This document shows, piece by piece, positions 7,144 to 15,880 of a stretch of DNA of 64,000 bases. A program made the translations under genes and the position numbers. Position 1 is the stretch's first letter. The number at the start of each line of letters is the position of its first letter. The notes below the pieces were generated by a model, which was not told the DNA's origin, made no database searches, and saw nothing but the letters and a program-made list of their open reading frames with translations. This DNA comes from Salinicoccus luteus DSM 17002 (lineage in GTDB: Bacteria; Bacillota; Bacilli; Staphylococcales; Salinicoccaceae), in contig NZ_JONV01000006.1 in assembly GCF_000712035.1 (NCBI RefSeq), forward strand, positions 1 to 64,000, in the 5' to 3' direction.

Positions 7144-8336
7144 GGAGATATTTCTTTATTATCGGAATCGCAGGTCTATTCGCTGCACTCTTCTTTCCAT
7201 CCACAGCAGCAGCCGAAGAGACACAAATCATAAAACTGCATGATGAACCATTGCTGAGTATGCCTGAAGAGATTCCAGACCAGTTCAAGTATGATAGTGG
7301 TGTAGATATCGCCTATCCTGAAGAAGGGGTCAAGGGCATCTACGTATCAGGCTATTCAGCCGGTGGGGAGAGAATGGAAGATTTGACGGGTCTTTTGGCG
7401 GAAACAGAACTGAACGCGATGGTCATCGATGTCAAGGAGGACCATGGGAATATGATGATGGATCTTGGTTCGGATATGGAGACGATCCAGAGCGCCTCCA
7501 TTGGCCATATCGATCCGGGTGCGCTGATGGAGCATATGGAATCGGAGCAGATATATCCGATTGCCCGGGTCGTCGTCTTCAAGGATTCATTGCTTGCCGA
7601 AGCACGGCCGGACCTTTCTTTTACACATTCTGACGGCACCGTGTGGAAAAATGGACGCGGAGAAAGTTTTGTCAATCCATTCTCAAAGGAAGTATGGAAA
7701 TACAATGTGGAAGTGGCCAAACAGGCCGCGAAACTTGGTTTCAAAGAAATACAGTTTGACTATGTACGCTTCCCGGAAGGTTTTGAACACCGTGCCGATA
7801 CACTCAACTATACACGTGGAGACTATGAGAACAATGGCAAGGATGACGTACAGCAGCGTGTTGATGCAGTGACTGACTTCGTCGGCTATGCCAGGGAAGA
7901 ACTCAAACCGTACGATGTCGATGTATCCGTAGATATATTCGGCTATGCTGCCACACAGCAGGAAGCACCGGGTATCGGGCAGAATTTCTCAAAAATATCG
8001 AACAATGTCGATGTCATTTCTTCAATGATCTATCCGAGTCACTGGGGAGACGGCTACTTTGGAGTGGAAAAGCCCGATCTTAACCCCTACCAGGTGGTCT
8101 CAGGATACATGGAAGTCGAAAATGAAGTGCTGAATCAGCTTGAAGATCCACCGACTTCCAGACCATGGCTTCAGGATTTCACCGCTTCCTATCTGGGAAG
8201 TGGAAACTACAAGCCATATGGTACAGCGGAAGTGGAGGCGCAAGTACAGGCCCTCTACGATAATGGAGTCGAGGAGTTCCTGCTATGGGATGCCTCCAAC
8301 AGATATACACGCGGAGTGGATTATTCCAAGGAATAG
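7140..8336 (+). CDS. secreted putative glycoside hydrolase (DUF4015 family)
   Basis: A 398-aa protein with a Sec signal peptide (about residues 1-25, ending TAAAEE) and a TIM-barrel-like putative glycosyl hydrolase domain. Seen features are VKGIYVSGYSAGG at the first strand, AMVIDVKEDHG, EIQFDYVRFPEG and SVDIFGYA, all typical of the DUF4015 hydrolase family. It lacks a lipobox, so it is probably released or held at the wall. Its ATG overlaps the stop of the deacetylase gene by 4 nt. The substrate is unknown; context suggests a deacetylated wall or capsule polymer. Confidence 0.78.
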   Translation: MRRYFFIIGIAGLFAALFFPSTAAAEETQIIKLHDEPLLSMPEEIPDQFKYDSGVDIAYPEEGVKGIYVSGYSAGGERMEDLTGLLAETELNAMVIDVKEDHGNMMMDLGSDMETIQSASIGHIDPGALMEHMESEQIYPIARVVVFKDSLLAEARPDLSFTHSDGTVWKNGRGESFVNPFSKEVWKYNVEVAKQAAKLGFKEIQFDYVRFPEGFEHRADTLNYTRGDYENNGKDDVQQRVDAVTDFVGYAREELKPYDVDVSVDIFGYAATQQEAPGIGQNFSKISNNVDVISSMIYPSHWGDGYFGVEKPDLNPYQVVSGYMEVENEVLNQLEDPPTSRPWLQDFTASYLGSGNYKPYGTAEVEAQVQALYDNGVEEFLLWDASNRYTRGVDYSKE

Positions 8337-8356
8337 TTCCGCTGGTGCATTTCATG

Positions 8357-8398
8357 GACGGGGCCCGGTACCTTTTGGTGCGGGTCCTGTTTTTTTAT
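8357..8398 (+). terminator. Rho-independent terminator of the envelope operon
   Basis: A stem of GACGGGGCCCGGTACC with GGTGCGGGTCCTG, followed by TTTTTTT. Confidence 0.85.
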
Positions 8399-8487
8399 GG
8401 AACAAACCACCCCGTTAATCATGATATAATAGCCAATGAATGAACCGCAGCGGGTTCCAGCATGAAATTTGAAAAGGAGCATGGATT

Positions 8488-9138
8488 ATGGATCATCACA
8501 GCATCATTGAAGATGCAAAGGCACAGGTATACGATTTTCACAGCTCGGACACTACCGGACATGACTACTGGCATGTCATGCGTGTTTACAATAACGCCCG
8601 CATGCTGCAGTCAAAGGAGGGTGGAGACCGTTTCATCATAGAAGTGGCAGCCCTTTTCCATGACATGATCGACTATAAGCTGACTGATGACGAACATGCA
8701 CAGCTTGACTGGATAAAGGCATTCCTGAGCAGACGTAATGTGGAGCCAGATTTGATCGACCGCATCATCCACGCGATGCAGGCAGTCTCCTTCAAGGGCG
8801 GAAACAATACCGTTGAAGTCGCGTCCGTGGAGGACGCGATTGTACAGGATGCCGACCGTCTCGATGCACTTGGGGCAGTCGGCATTGCACGGACTTTCAT
8901 ATATGGTGGCAACAAGCGCCATGAACTCTATCATCCGGACAGGGCAGCGCGTGAGAATCTGACATTTGAACAGTACAGCCAGGAAGATAATACGATGATC
9001 AACCATTTCTATGAAAAGCTGCTCAGACTGAAAGACCTGATGCACACGGATACTGCCAGAAGTATGGCGGAAGAACGCCACGATTTCATGGAGGCGTACC
9101 TGGAGCAGTTCTACCAGGAATGGGAAGGAATGCGATGA
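8488..9138 (+). CDS. HD domain phosphohydrolase (YpgQ/YedJ-like)
   Basis: A 216-aa HD-superfamily protein. His-rich metal motifs are HDYWHVMRVYNNA (first His), ALFHDMIDYK (the HD pair) and VQDADRLDALGAVGIAR (the distal Asp). This layout matches the YpgQ/YedJ group, members of which hydrolyse nucleoside phosphates or pyrophosphate. A -10-like TATAAT at 8425-8430 is upstream but no clear -35. It is followed after 53 nt by a small DUF6176 gene. Confidence 0.85.
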   Translation: MDHHSIIEDAKAQVYDFHSSDTTGHDYWHVMRVYNNARMLQSKEGGDRFIIEVAALFHDMIDYKLTDDEHAQLDWIKAFLSRRNVEPDLIDRIIHAMQAVSFKGGNNTVEVASVEDAIVQDADRLDALGAVGIARTFIYGGNKRHELYHPDRAARENLTFEQYSQEDNTMINHFYEKLLRLKDLMHTDTARSMAEERHDFMEAYLEQFYQEWEGMR

Positions 9139-9191
9139 ACCACCCGGTGCGGAAAAGCTAGATATTCAAAATGATGATAGGAGGAAGACAA

Positions 9192-9569
9192 GTGAAGGTA
9201 GAACTGACGAAATTCAAGGTGAAGCCGAATAAAAGTGACAAAGTGGATGAATGGATGGCATATATCGAAGAGAACATGGATGATGCGCTTCTTACATTGG
9301 AAGGTGAGAAGATGTATATCGAAACGATATTCAGGGAGCAGAATGGAGAACATGAATATCTCTACTGGTACAGTGTGCAGGAGGAAGATCCGGATGAGGA
9401 TGATGCGCTGGACATCAACCAGAAGCTGGTGGATTTCTTTGACGAGTGCATTGACAAGACTTTCCAGCCACTTGATCTCAATGCTTCCGTCGTAATGATG
9501 CCGAAGCGTACCAGAAACGCGATGTTCAATGGAGGGCAGGTGGGTGCTCATGAAGATTCCGCTGACTGA
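9192..9569 (+). CDS. DUF6176 family protein
   Basis: A 125-aa acidic cytosolic protein starting MKVELTKFKVKPNKSDKVDEW. The pattern fits the DUF6176 family (ABM-like small domain), of unknown function. The GTG start at 9192 was chosen because AGGAGG lies 7 nt upstream and the family begins there. The 3' end overlaps dsdA by 20 nt, so the two are co-transcribed and probably translationally coupled. Confidence 0.7.
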   Translation: MKVELTKFKVKPNKSDKVDEWMAYIEENMDDALLTLEGEKMYIETIFREQNGEHEYLYWYSVQEEDPDEDDALDINQKLVDFFDECIDKTFQPLDLNASVVMMPKRTRNAMFNGGQVGAHEDSAD

Positions 9570-10848
9570 AAAACATCCATTGATCGGACAGATGGCTGAA
9601 AACAGGGTGGTATTCTGGCCGAATGATCATTATTCGGCGTTCCAGCCGGATTCGTCGAGCTCCATCCTGAAGAAGGAAGATATTATGGAGGCGGACAGGC
9701 GCCTGAGGCGTTTCGCACCTTTTATAGAAGCGGCTTTCCCGGAGACAAAAGCGCAGGACGGCATCATCGAGTCGCCGCTGGTCCAAGCGGATGATATGAA
9801 GGAGCATCTTGGTACAAGATACGGGGTGACCATCGATGGCGCCCTCCACATCAAATCGGATGACAGCCTTACCGTCTCCGGTTCCGTCAAGGCACGCGGT
9901 GGCATATACGAAGTTCTGAAATATGCCGAGGATCTTGCTTTGGAACATGAAATGATCGATCTGAATGAGGACCATGGACAGTTCGATTCGGAAAAGTTCC
10001 GGGATTTCTTTTCAGACTATACAATCATATGCGGCTCGACCGGCAATCTCGGCCTCTCCATAGGCATCATCGGTGCCGCTCTCGGATTCAAGGTCGTCAT
10101 CCATATGTCGAGTGATGCAAAACAGTGGAAGAAGGATATGCTGCGGGGAAATGGTGTCACGGTGATCGAGCATGAGGACGACTACAGCAAAGCAGTGGAA
10201 GAGGGCAGGGAGGAGGCCCTTCGGGATGATAAAGGCTATTTTGTCGACGACGAGGATTCGAAGCCGCTCTTCCTGGGTTATGCGGTGGCTGCATTGCGTC
10301 TTGAGAGACAGCTTGAGGAGAAGGGGATCCGGGTGGATGAAAAACATCCGCTTTATGTATACCTGCCGTGCGGGGTGGGCAGTGCACCCGGCGGCATCAG
10401 CTTCGGCCTGAAGCATGTGTTCGGGGACGCAGTCCATCCGGTATTCGCTGAACCAGTGCACTCCCCATGCATGCTGCTCGGTCTCATCACGGGGATGCAC
10501 GATGAAGTATCGGTTCGGGACATCGGTCTCGACAACAGGACGATTGCGGACGGCCTGGCAGTGGGCAGACCGTCAAAATTTGCAGGGAAGCTGCTCGCAG
10601 GTGATATCCATTCGTTCTATACGGTCCAGGATGAGGAGATGTACACACTTCTGGCCGAATTGTATGACCGGGAGCACATGAAAATTGAGCCTTCCGCAAC
10701 AGCCGGCCTGCCGGGCCCCGCCATCCTCCACCAGAATCTCAACCGGTCTGAGCTCCAGGATGCAACCCATATCGTCTGGAGCACGGGTGGCAGCATGGTG
10801 CCGGATGAAGAGTGGCAGGCAGACTATATGAGGGGCAGGGGTGAATGA
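9550..10848 (+). CDS. dsdA: D-serine ammonia-lyase
   Basis: A 432-aa fold-type II PLP enzyme that converts D-serine to pyruvate and ammonia. The Schiff-base lysine is Lys114 in SGSVKARGG; the PLP-phosphate loop is GSTGNLGLS; a second Gly-rich segment CGVGSAPGG is typical of DsdA. Length agrees with E. coli DsdA. The ATG at 9550 lies inside the end of the upstream gene and has AGGTGG 6 nt before it. In Gram-positives DsdA detoxifies D-serine, which can enter cell-wall precursors. No DsdR-type regulator or D-serine transporter is adjacent. Confidence 0.92.
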   Translation: MKIPLTEKHPLIGQMAENRVVFWPNDHYSAFQPDSSSSILKKEDIMEADRRLRRFAPFIEAAFPETKAQDGIIESPLVQADDMKEHLGTRYGVTIDGALHIKSDDSLTVSGSVKARGGIYEVLKYAEDLALEHEMIDLNEDHGQFDSEKFRDFFSDYTIICGSTGNLGLSIGIIGAALGFKVVIHMSSDAKQWKKDMLRGNGVTVIEHEDDYSKAVEEGREEALRDDKGYFVDDEDSKPLFLGYAVAALRLERQLEEKGIRVDEKHPLYVYLPCGVGSAPGGISFGLKHVFGDAVHPVFAEPVHSPCMLLGLITGMHDEVSVRDIGLDNRTIADGLAVGRPSKFAGKLLAGDIHSFYTVQDEEMYTLLAELYDREHMKIEPSATAGLPGPAILHQNLNRSELQDATHIVWSTGGSMVPDEEWQADYMRGRGE

Positions 10849-10868
10849 TCCGGCAGCGTCCCTGATGA

Positions 10869-10897
10869 TTGTCAAAAGGGCTGGGGAATAGTATAAT
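10869..10897 (+). promoter_or_regulatory. sigma-A promoter for queG-trmL-nfrA
   Basis: TTGTCA (10869-10874), 17-nt spacer, perfect TATAAT (10892-10897), 49 nt before the queG ATG. Confidence 0.75.
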
Positions 10898-10946
10898 ACT
10901 TATTTGAATTTGGCTATTGGCCCCAGTTTTGAAAGCAGGTGAAGAT

Positions 10947-12077
10947 ATGGAACGATCCGAATTCAAGAAGAAAGTGATCGACTATGCCCATTCGATAGGA
11001 ATAGACCAGATCGGCTTCACCCATGCGGAACCCTTCACGGAGTTCAGGGAAAAGCTCATCGACTACCATAAGAGGGGGTATGCCTCGGGGTTTGAAAAGG
11101 GCTCAGTGGACGAACGCACTGAGCCCCGTCTCTCGCTAGACTCGGCCAGAAGCATCATCTCCATTGCGGTCGGCTATCCGAACCGGCTGCCTGATGCCCC
11201 CAAGAGCAGAAAGGGTGAACGGCGCGGCACTTTCGCCCGTGCTTCTTGGGGCGTCGATTACCATACATTGCTGAACAGAAGGCTCGCCAAGCTGGAAGAT
11301 TATATAAAGTCCCTGGATCCTTCCATCGAGTGCAGGTCCATGGTGGATACAGGTGTGCTCAGTGACCGGGAAGTGGCGCGGCGCAGCGGCCTCGGCTATA
11401 TCGGCAAGAATGGCTTTGTGATCAACCCGGAACTTGGGACATACTCCTACCTGGGTGAAATGATCACGAGCTATCCCTTCCCGCCCGACGAAGAGCTTAT
11501 AGACTCCTGCGGGGACTGCAATCTGTGCGTCGACCGGTGCCCGACGGGGGCGCTTGTCGGAAACGGGCAGCTGGATTCGCAGAAGTGCATCTCCTTCCTG
11601 ACCCAGACGAAGGGGTTCCTGCCGGATGAATACCGCGGCAAGATCGGCAACCGGCTGTACGGCTGCGACACATGCCAGCAGGTCTGCCCGAGGAACAAGG
11701 GCATCAATACAGACCATCATTCGGACATCGTGCTCGAGCCTGAGATATTGAAACCGGAACTGACTGGGCTGCTTGAGATATCCAACAAGGATTTCAAGGA
11801 GACATACGGTCATCTGGCCGGTGTCTGGAGAGGGAAGAAGCCCATCCAGCGCAATGCCATCATCGCACTTGCCCATTTCAGGGAGGAGGCGGCAGTGGAG
11901 ACGCTGAAGCGTGTAGCGGAGAATGATCCGCGTCCGGTCATAAAAGGGACGGCTTACTGGGCGATCGGGAGGATCCTCGGAGATCGTGCACTTGATTATA
12001 TAAGTGAAAGATATAAAATGGAAAAAGATGAAGCAGTCAGAGATGAAATGTTGAAAGGTGTCCAGGAAGTCGCCTAG
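10947..12077 (+). CDS. queG: epoxyqueuosine reductase
   Basis: A 376-aa cobalamin- and Fe-S-dependent enzyme that reduces epoxyqueuosine to queuosine in the wobble position of tRNAs. Two ferredoxin-type clusters are seen: CGDCNLCVDRCPTGA and CDTCQQVCPRN. The N-terminal region contains DYHTLLNRRL and VDTGVLSDREVARRSGLG, typical of QueG. The C-terminus carries HEAT-like repeats (AIIALAHFREEAAV...), as in longer QueG proteins. ATG at 10947 follows AGGTGAAGAT; an upstream in-frame ATG at 10917 lacks a ribosome site. It forms an operon with trmL, so both neighbours modify tRNA wobble positions. Confidence 0.93.
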   Translation: MERSEFKKKVIDYAHSIGIDQIGFTHAEPFTEFREKLIDYHKRGYASGFEKGSVDERTEPRLSLDSARSIISIAVGYPNRLPDAPKSRKGERRGTFARASWGVDYHTLLNRRLAKLEDYIKSLDPSIECRSMVDTGVLSDREVARRSGLGYIGKNGFVINPELGTYSYLGEMITSYPFPPDEELIDSCGDCNLCVDRCPTGALVGNGQLDSQKCISFLTQTKGFLPDEYRGKIGNRLYGCDTCQQVCPRNKGINTDHHSDIVLEPEILKPELTGLLEISNKDFKETYGHLAGVWRGKKPIQRNAIIALAHFREEAAVETLKRVAENDPRPVIKGTAYWAIGRILGDRALDYISERYKMEKDEAVRDEMLKGVQEVA

Positions 12078-12086
12078 GAGGTTACA

Positions 12087-12557
12087 ATGGCAAATCATAT
12101 TGTTCTATATCAACCGGAAATACCGGCAAATACAGGAAACATCGGCCGCACGTGTGCGGCCACGAATACCACACTCCATCTGATCAGACCACTTGGGTTC
12201 TCGACCGATGACAAGATGCTCAAAAGAGCGGGTCTCGACTACTGGCCCCATATCAATGTCGTTTATCATGACTCTGTGGAGGATTTTTTCGAAGCGACGG
12301 CAGGCACCTACTACCTGCTTACAAAATTCGCAGAAAAATCCTATGCAGAAATGGATTTCAGCAGCCGTGAAGCGGAACACTACTTCATCTTCGGCAAAGA
12401 AACGTCCGGGCTTCCGGACTGGATGAAGGAGAAGTACCGGGAAACGCTCCTTCGGGTGCCGATGAGCGGGAAAGTGAGATCCCTCAACTTGGCCAACACG
12501 GCTGCCATACTGATATATGAAGCGCTGAAGCAGCAGGAATTTCCACAATTACATTAG
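12087..12557 (+). CDS. trmL: tRNA (cytidine/uridine-34-2'-O)-methyltransferase
   Basis: A 156-aa SPOUT methyltransferase that methylates the ribose of nucleotide 34 in tRNA-Leu isoacceptors. Recognisable family blocks are YQPEIPANTGNIGRTC, HLIRPLGF, FGKETSGLP and RSLNLANTAAIL, the latter forming the SAM-binding knot. Length is normal for TrmL. It begins 9 nt after queG with an AGGAGG site and is followed by nfrA after 11 nt. Confidence 0.94.
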   Translation: MANHIVLYQPEIPANTGNIGRTCAATNTTLHLIRPLGFSTDDKMLKRAGLDYWPHINVVYHDSVEDFFEATAGTYYLLTKFAEKSYAEMDFSSREAEHYFIFGKETSGLPDWMKEKYRETLLRVPMSGKVRSLNLANTAAILIYEALKQQEFPQLH

Positions 12558-12568
12558 GAGGCAATACA

Positions 12569-13306
12569 ATGAACCAAGTGATCGATCTATTGAAGAATCA
12601 CCGCTCCATCCGCAAGTTCAAGGATGAGCAGTTGGATGAAGATACAATCCGGGAGCTCGTCACTGCCGCCCAGGCGGCAAGTACATCGAGCTATGTACAG
12701 GCCTACAGCATCCTCGGCGTCACGGAGCCCGAAAAGAAGGCGGCACTCAGGGAAATCAGCACCCAGCCCTATGTGGAGCATAACGGACATCTGTTCGTCT
12801 TCCTGATAGACTACAACCGTCATGTCGAACTGTCTCAGGAGAAGGGGACGCCGATCGATTATGACAAGACCGAACAGCTCATCGTGGGCACTGTGGATGC
12901 GACACTCGCTGCCCAGAACCTCGCGGTGGCGGCTGAAAGTATGGGACTCGGCATGTGCTACATCGGCTCACTGAGAAATGATATGGCACGCGTGATAGAG
13001 ATTCTTGAGCTGCCAAAAGGGGTCGTTCCCCTGTTCGGCATGGTGGTAGGCAAACCCGACCAGGAAGGCAGCCGGAAGGAAAGGCTGCCATTCGAAGCAG
13101 TCTATCATGAGAACAGCTACACACCGGTCGCAGAGGTGAAGGATGCGATCGACAGCTATGACGCACGCATCAGCGAATACTATAAGGCGCGTTCCGGCGG
13201 CAAGCGGGATGATTCCTGGAGCGACCAGGTCATCGGAATGCTCGGCAAGAAGCAGCGCCTTGATGTGGACGGGGTATTGAAGGGCCAGGGATTCCTCGGC
13301 CAATAA
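12569..13306 (+). CDS. nfrA: NfrA-like NADPH-dependent nitroreductase
   Basis: A 245-aa FMN-dependent oxidoreductase. The N-terminal HRSIRKFKDEQL is the FMN-phosphate-binding start of the nitroreductase family; AAQAASTSSYVQAYSILGV and AAESMGLGMCYIGS are the other flavin contacts. Length and the C-terminal extension agree with NfrA of Bacillus and Staphylococcus, a nitro/flavin reductase linked to oxidative stress. Last gene of the queG operon, ended by the terminator at 13303-13349. Confidence 0.88.
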   Translation: MNQVIDLLKNHRSIRKFKDEQLDEDTIRELVTAAQAASTSSYVQAYSILGVTEPEKKAALREISTQPYVEHNGHLFVFLIDYNRHVELSQEKGTPIDYDKTEQLIVGTVDATLAAQNLAVAAESMGLGMCYIGSLRNDMARVIEILELPKGVVPLFGMVVGKPDQEGSRKERLPFEAVYHENSYTPVAEVKDAIDSYDARISEYYKARSGGKRDDSWSDQVIGMLGKKQRLDVDGVLKGQGFLGQ

Positions 13307-13349
13307 AAAATAAGCCATGCGGAGAATCCGCATGGCTTTATTTTTTATT
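13303..13349. terminator. bidirectional terminator
   Basis: AAAAATAAGCCATGCGGA and its complement with A/T runs on both sides. It ends nfrA on the plus strand and the small membrane-protein gene on the minus strand. Confidence 0.9.
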
Positions 13350-13461
13350 GACTGAGCTTTTCATCTCCGTCATCCTTGTAGCCCCATTCGGAGTCACGGC
13401 TTGAAGAGAGGATGGCGGTGATGAAGGATATGCTTACCATGAGTATCAGAAATGCTTTCAT
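13345..13461 (-). CDS. 38-aa single-pass membrane protein
   Basis: A perfect AGGAGG on the minus strand (13471-13476) stands 9 nt before ATG at 13461. The frame encodes 38 residues: a hydrophobic segment MKAFLILMVSISFITAIL, then a short charged tail containing SSSRDSEWGYKDDGDEKLSQ. The gene ends in the bidirectional terminator. A start, a strong ribosome site and a terminator in the right order make a real gene likely. I do not recognise the family; it resembles other short stress-related membrane peptides only in layout. The tail should be cytoplasmic if the N-terminus is out; orientation is not certain. Confidence 0.65.
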   Translation of the reverse strand: MKAFLILMVSISFITAILSSSRDSEWGYKDDGDEKLSQ

Positions 13462-13610
13462 AAACTAGCGCCTCCTATATTTCCATACATATACACATTA
13501 TAAACCATATGCCTGAAAGAAAAAAGCTGAAAAGGGAGAAAAGTTTTGTTAGAAATAGTACCGATAAGGGTAGAATATAAAAGACATTGAGAAATCTAGG
13601 AGGAATCAAC

Positions 13611-14204
13611 ATGGCAATGAACTTTAAAATTTTCAAGGACAAGGAACTGGTCAGCATCTATCTTGCTGATATCCTGAGGAAACAGGTTCATAATAATCCA
13701 ACAAGCGTAATGGGGCTTGAAATGAATGAGGAACTGGATTGGACCTACCAAAAATTTGTCGGTGAATCCAAACAGCATCCGGCTGATTTCTCACAAATCT
13801 ATCTCGTGACCATCAACAAGGATGGAGACACGGACATATTCGAAAAACTGGATATCCCTGACAACCAGCTGAAGACCGACGGGTCTGTGGATTCGATGAA
13901 AAAAGTGCTGGACGACAAGGACCAAGTGAACCTTGCGGTGCTCTCGATCGGTGCCAACAAGAATCTCGGCTACAATGACTCGGACGGCAACGACCAACTG
14001 TTCGATTCAAGGGAACTTATCCTTGTGGCGACTGGCAATGACAAGGCGGATGCGATCAGGGACCTGTATGATGCAGTCGAGAATGACAAGGATGACTTCG
14101 GCAAAGTGAAGCAGCACCGCATGGTGACGGTTGTCATGGATACTGAAGCGGCATCCCGTCTTGACCAGGACATCGTCCAGTACTATACTTCTGAATTCGC
14201 CTAG
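13611..14204 (+). CDS. NagB/RpiA-like fold protein of unknown function
   Basis: A 197-aa cytosolic acidic protein starting MAMNFKIFKDKELVSIYLAD. The first 40 residues (KELVSIYLADILRKQVHNNPTSVMGL) resemble the start of glucosamine-6-phosphate isomerase and 6-phosphogluconolactonase proteins, but the catalytic motifs of NagB are not visible. It is probably a catalytically altered or regulatory member. ATG at 13611 follows AGGAGG with 7 nt. A small acidic gene follows after 14 nt and is probably co-transcribed. Confidence 0.6.
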   Translation: MAMNFKIFKDKELVSIYLADILRKQVHNNPTSVMGLEMNEELDWTYQKFVGESKQHPADFSQIYLVTINKDGDTDIFEKLDIPDNQLKTDGSVDSMKKVLDDKDQVNLAVLSIGANKNLGYNDSDGNDQLFDSRELILVATGNDKADAIRDLYDAVENDKDDFGKVKQHRMVTVVMDTEAASRLDQDIVQYYTSEFA

Positions 14205-14218
14205 AAACGAGGGAGAAC

Positions 14219-14413
14219 ATGAAAAAGGACAATGATATCGACTATAGGAATGATATTGAACCGGACGAAAATGAGATGACTGAAGATATGGAAGATGTGA
14301 AGGCGCTGGGGAAGGAAATGGAGCAGCTTTCCCAGAATGAGGACTATCCGATCGATTCTTCCGATGATGAATCACATGGTGTGGACCCGGAAGAAGACGA
14401 AAATAATGAATAA
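14219..14413 (+). CDS. small acidic protein, 64 aa
   Basis: A 64-aa protein, about 45% Asp and Glu, with no hydrophobic segment and likely disordered (ends GVDPEEDENNE). GAGGGAGAAC precedes the ATG. It follows the NagB-like gene by 14 nt. I do not recognise a family. The composition suits a halophile's cytoplasm but gives no function. Confidence 0.6.
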   Translation: MKKDNDIDYRNDIEPDENEMTEDMEDVKALGKEMEQLSQNEDYPIDSSDDESHGVDPEEDENNE

Positions 14414-14481
14414 CAGATGAATCCTTCTGTAAATTAGTATAAAATATTCTATGAATACTAATTTTTCAGGAGGTTTTTTAA

Positions 14482-15870
14482 TTGTCATATAGAATAGAAA
14501 AAGACACAATCGGTGAAATTAAAGTTCCTGGTGACAAATACTGGGCTGCACAGACTGAGAGGAGCAGACAGAACTTCCCTGTGGGCAAGGAGAAGATGCC
14601 GATTGAGGTCATCGTTGCCTTCGCCCATCTGAAGAAGGCAGCCGCGGTATCGAACCATGATCTCGGCAAGCTTTCAGAAGCCAAGAAGGAAGCGATCGTG
14701 CATGCCTGCGACAGAATCATCGCACGCGAACTTGACGAGCATTTCCCACTTGTCGTATGGCAGACGGGAAGCGGTACACAGAGCAACATGAACGTCAACG
14801 AAGTGGTCAGCTATGTGGCGAATGAATATCTGGAAGAAAAGGGGAGTGACGAGAAGGTCCACCCGAATGACGATGTGAATAAATCCCAGAGTTCAAATGA
14901 TACTTATCCGACTGCAATGCACGTGGCACTGTACCAGGCGGTCGAGGAGCAGCTCGTACCTGCACTCGGTGTGCTGAGGTCGACTTTTGCAGACAAGGAA
15001 GCGCAGTTTGAGAACATCATCAAAATCGGACGGACACACCTGCAGGATGCGACGCCATTGACGCTCGGCCAGGAAATCAGCGGATGGAGATACATGCTCG
15101 AGAAGTGTGAAACACTGGTCAATGAATCCAAGCAGCAGCTTAAGAACCTCGCAATCGGCGGTACGGCTGTCGGCACGGGAATCAATGCCCATCCTGAATT
15201 CGGCGATCGTGTGGCGAAGGAGATCTCAAACCAGACAGGCTATGAATTCGTCTCCTCCGAAAACAAGTTCCATGCACTCACGGCCCATGATGAAGTGGTA
15301 TACCTGCACGGGGCGCTCAAGGCACTTGCTGCAGATCTGATGAAGATTGCCAATGATGTCAGGTGGCTTGCCTCCGGTCCAAGGGCTGGAATCGCCGAAA
15401 TCGAAATCCCTGCAAACGAACCTGGCTCCTCCATCATGCCGGGGAAAGTAAACCCGACACAGTCTGAAATGCTCACGATGGTGGCGACCCAGGTGTTCGG
15501 AAATGATGCAGCAGTCGGATTTGCAGCCTCCCAGGGCAACTTCGAATTGAACGTCTTCAAACCGGTCATCCTTTTCAACACACTGCAGTCAATCTATCTG
15601 CTGGCAGATGGCATGAACACGTTTAATGACAAGTGTGCAGTGGGAATAGAACCAATAGAAGAGAACATTGAACGCTTCCTGAATAATTCATTGATGCTGG
15701 TGACTGCACTCAATCCTCATATCGGCTATGAAAACGCAGCAAAGATTGCTAAAAATGCCCATGAAAAAGGGATTACACTCAAAGAGTCGGCAGTCGAATC
15801 CGGCCATCTCACTGAAGCGCAGTTTGATGAGTGGATCAATCCGGAAGATATGATCCAATCCAAAGATTAG
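14482..15870 (+). CDS. fumC: fumarate hydratase, class II
   Basis: A 462-aa TCA-cycle enzyme interconverting fumarate and malate. The superfamily signature [15 protein letters not shown] is present, as are [28 protein letters not shown] and [16 protein letters not shown], which form the active site across subunits. Length matches FumC. It starts at TTG (14482) 8 nt after AGGAGG. It is followed by ppx after 10 nt and ppk1 after 37 nt, so polyphosphate metabolism appears co-transcribed with a TCA-cycle gene. Confidence 0.96.
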   Translation: MSYRIEKDTIGEIKVPGDKYWAAQTERSRQNFPVGKEKMPIEVIVAFAHLKKAAAVSNHDLGKLSEAKKEAIVHACDRIIARELDEHFPLVVWQTGSGTQSNMNVNEVVSYVANEYLEEKGSDEKVHPNDDVNKSQSSNDTYPTAMHVALYQAVEEQLVPALGVLRSTFADKEAQFENIIKIGRTHLQDATPLTLGQEISGWRYMLEKCETLVNESKQQLKNLAIGGTAVGTGINAHPEFGDRVAKEISNQTGYEFVSSENKFHALTAHDEVVYLHGALKALAADLMKIANDVRWLASGPRAGIAEIEIPANEPGSSIMPGKVNPTQSEMLTMVATQVFGNDAAVGFAASQGNFELNVFKPVILFNTLQSIYLLADGMNTFNDKCAVGIEPIEENIERFLNNSLMLVTALNPHIGYENAAKIAKNAHEKGITLKESAVESGHLTEAQFDEWINPEDMIQSKD

Positions 15871-15880
15871 GAGCTTACTT

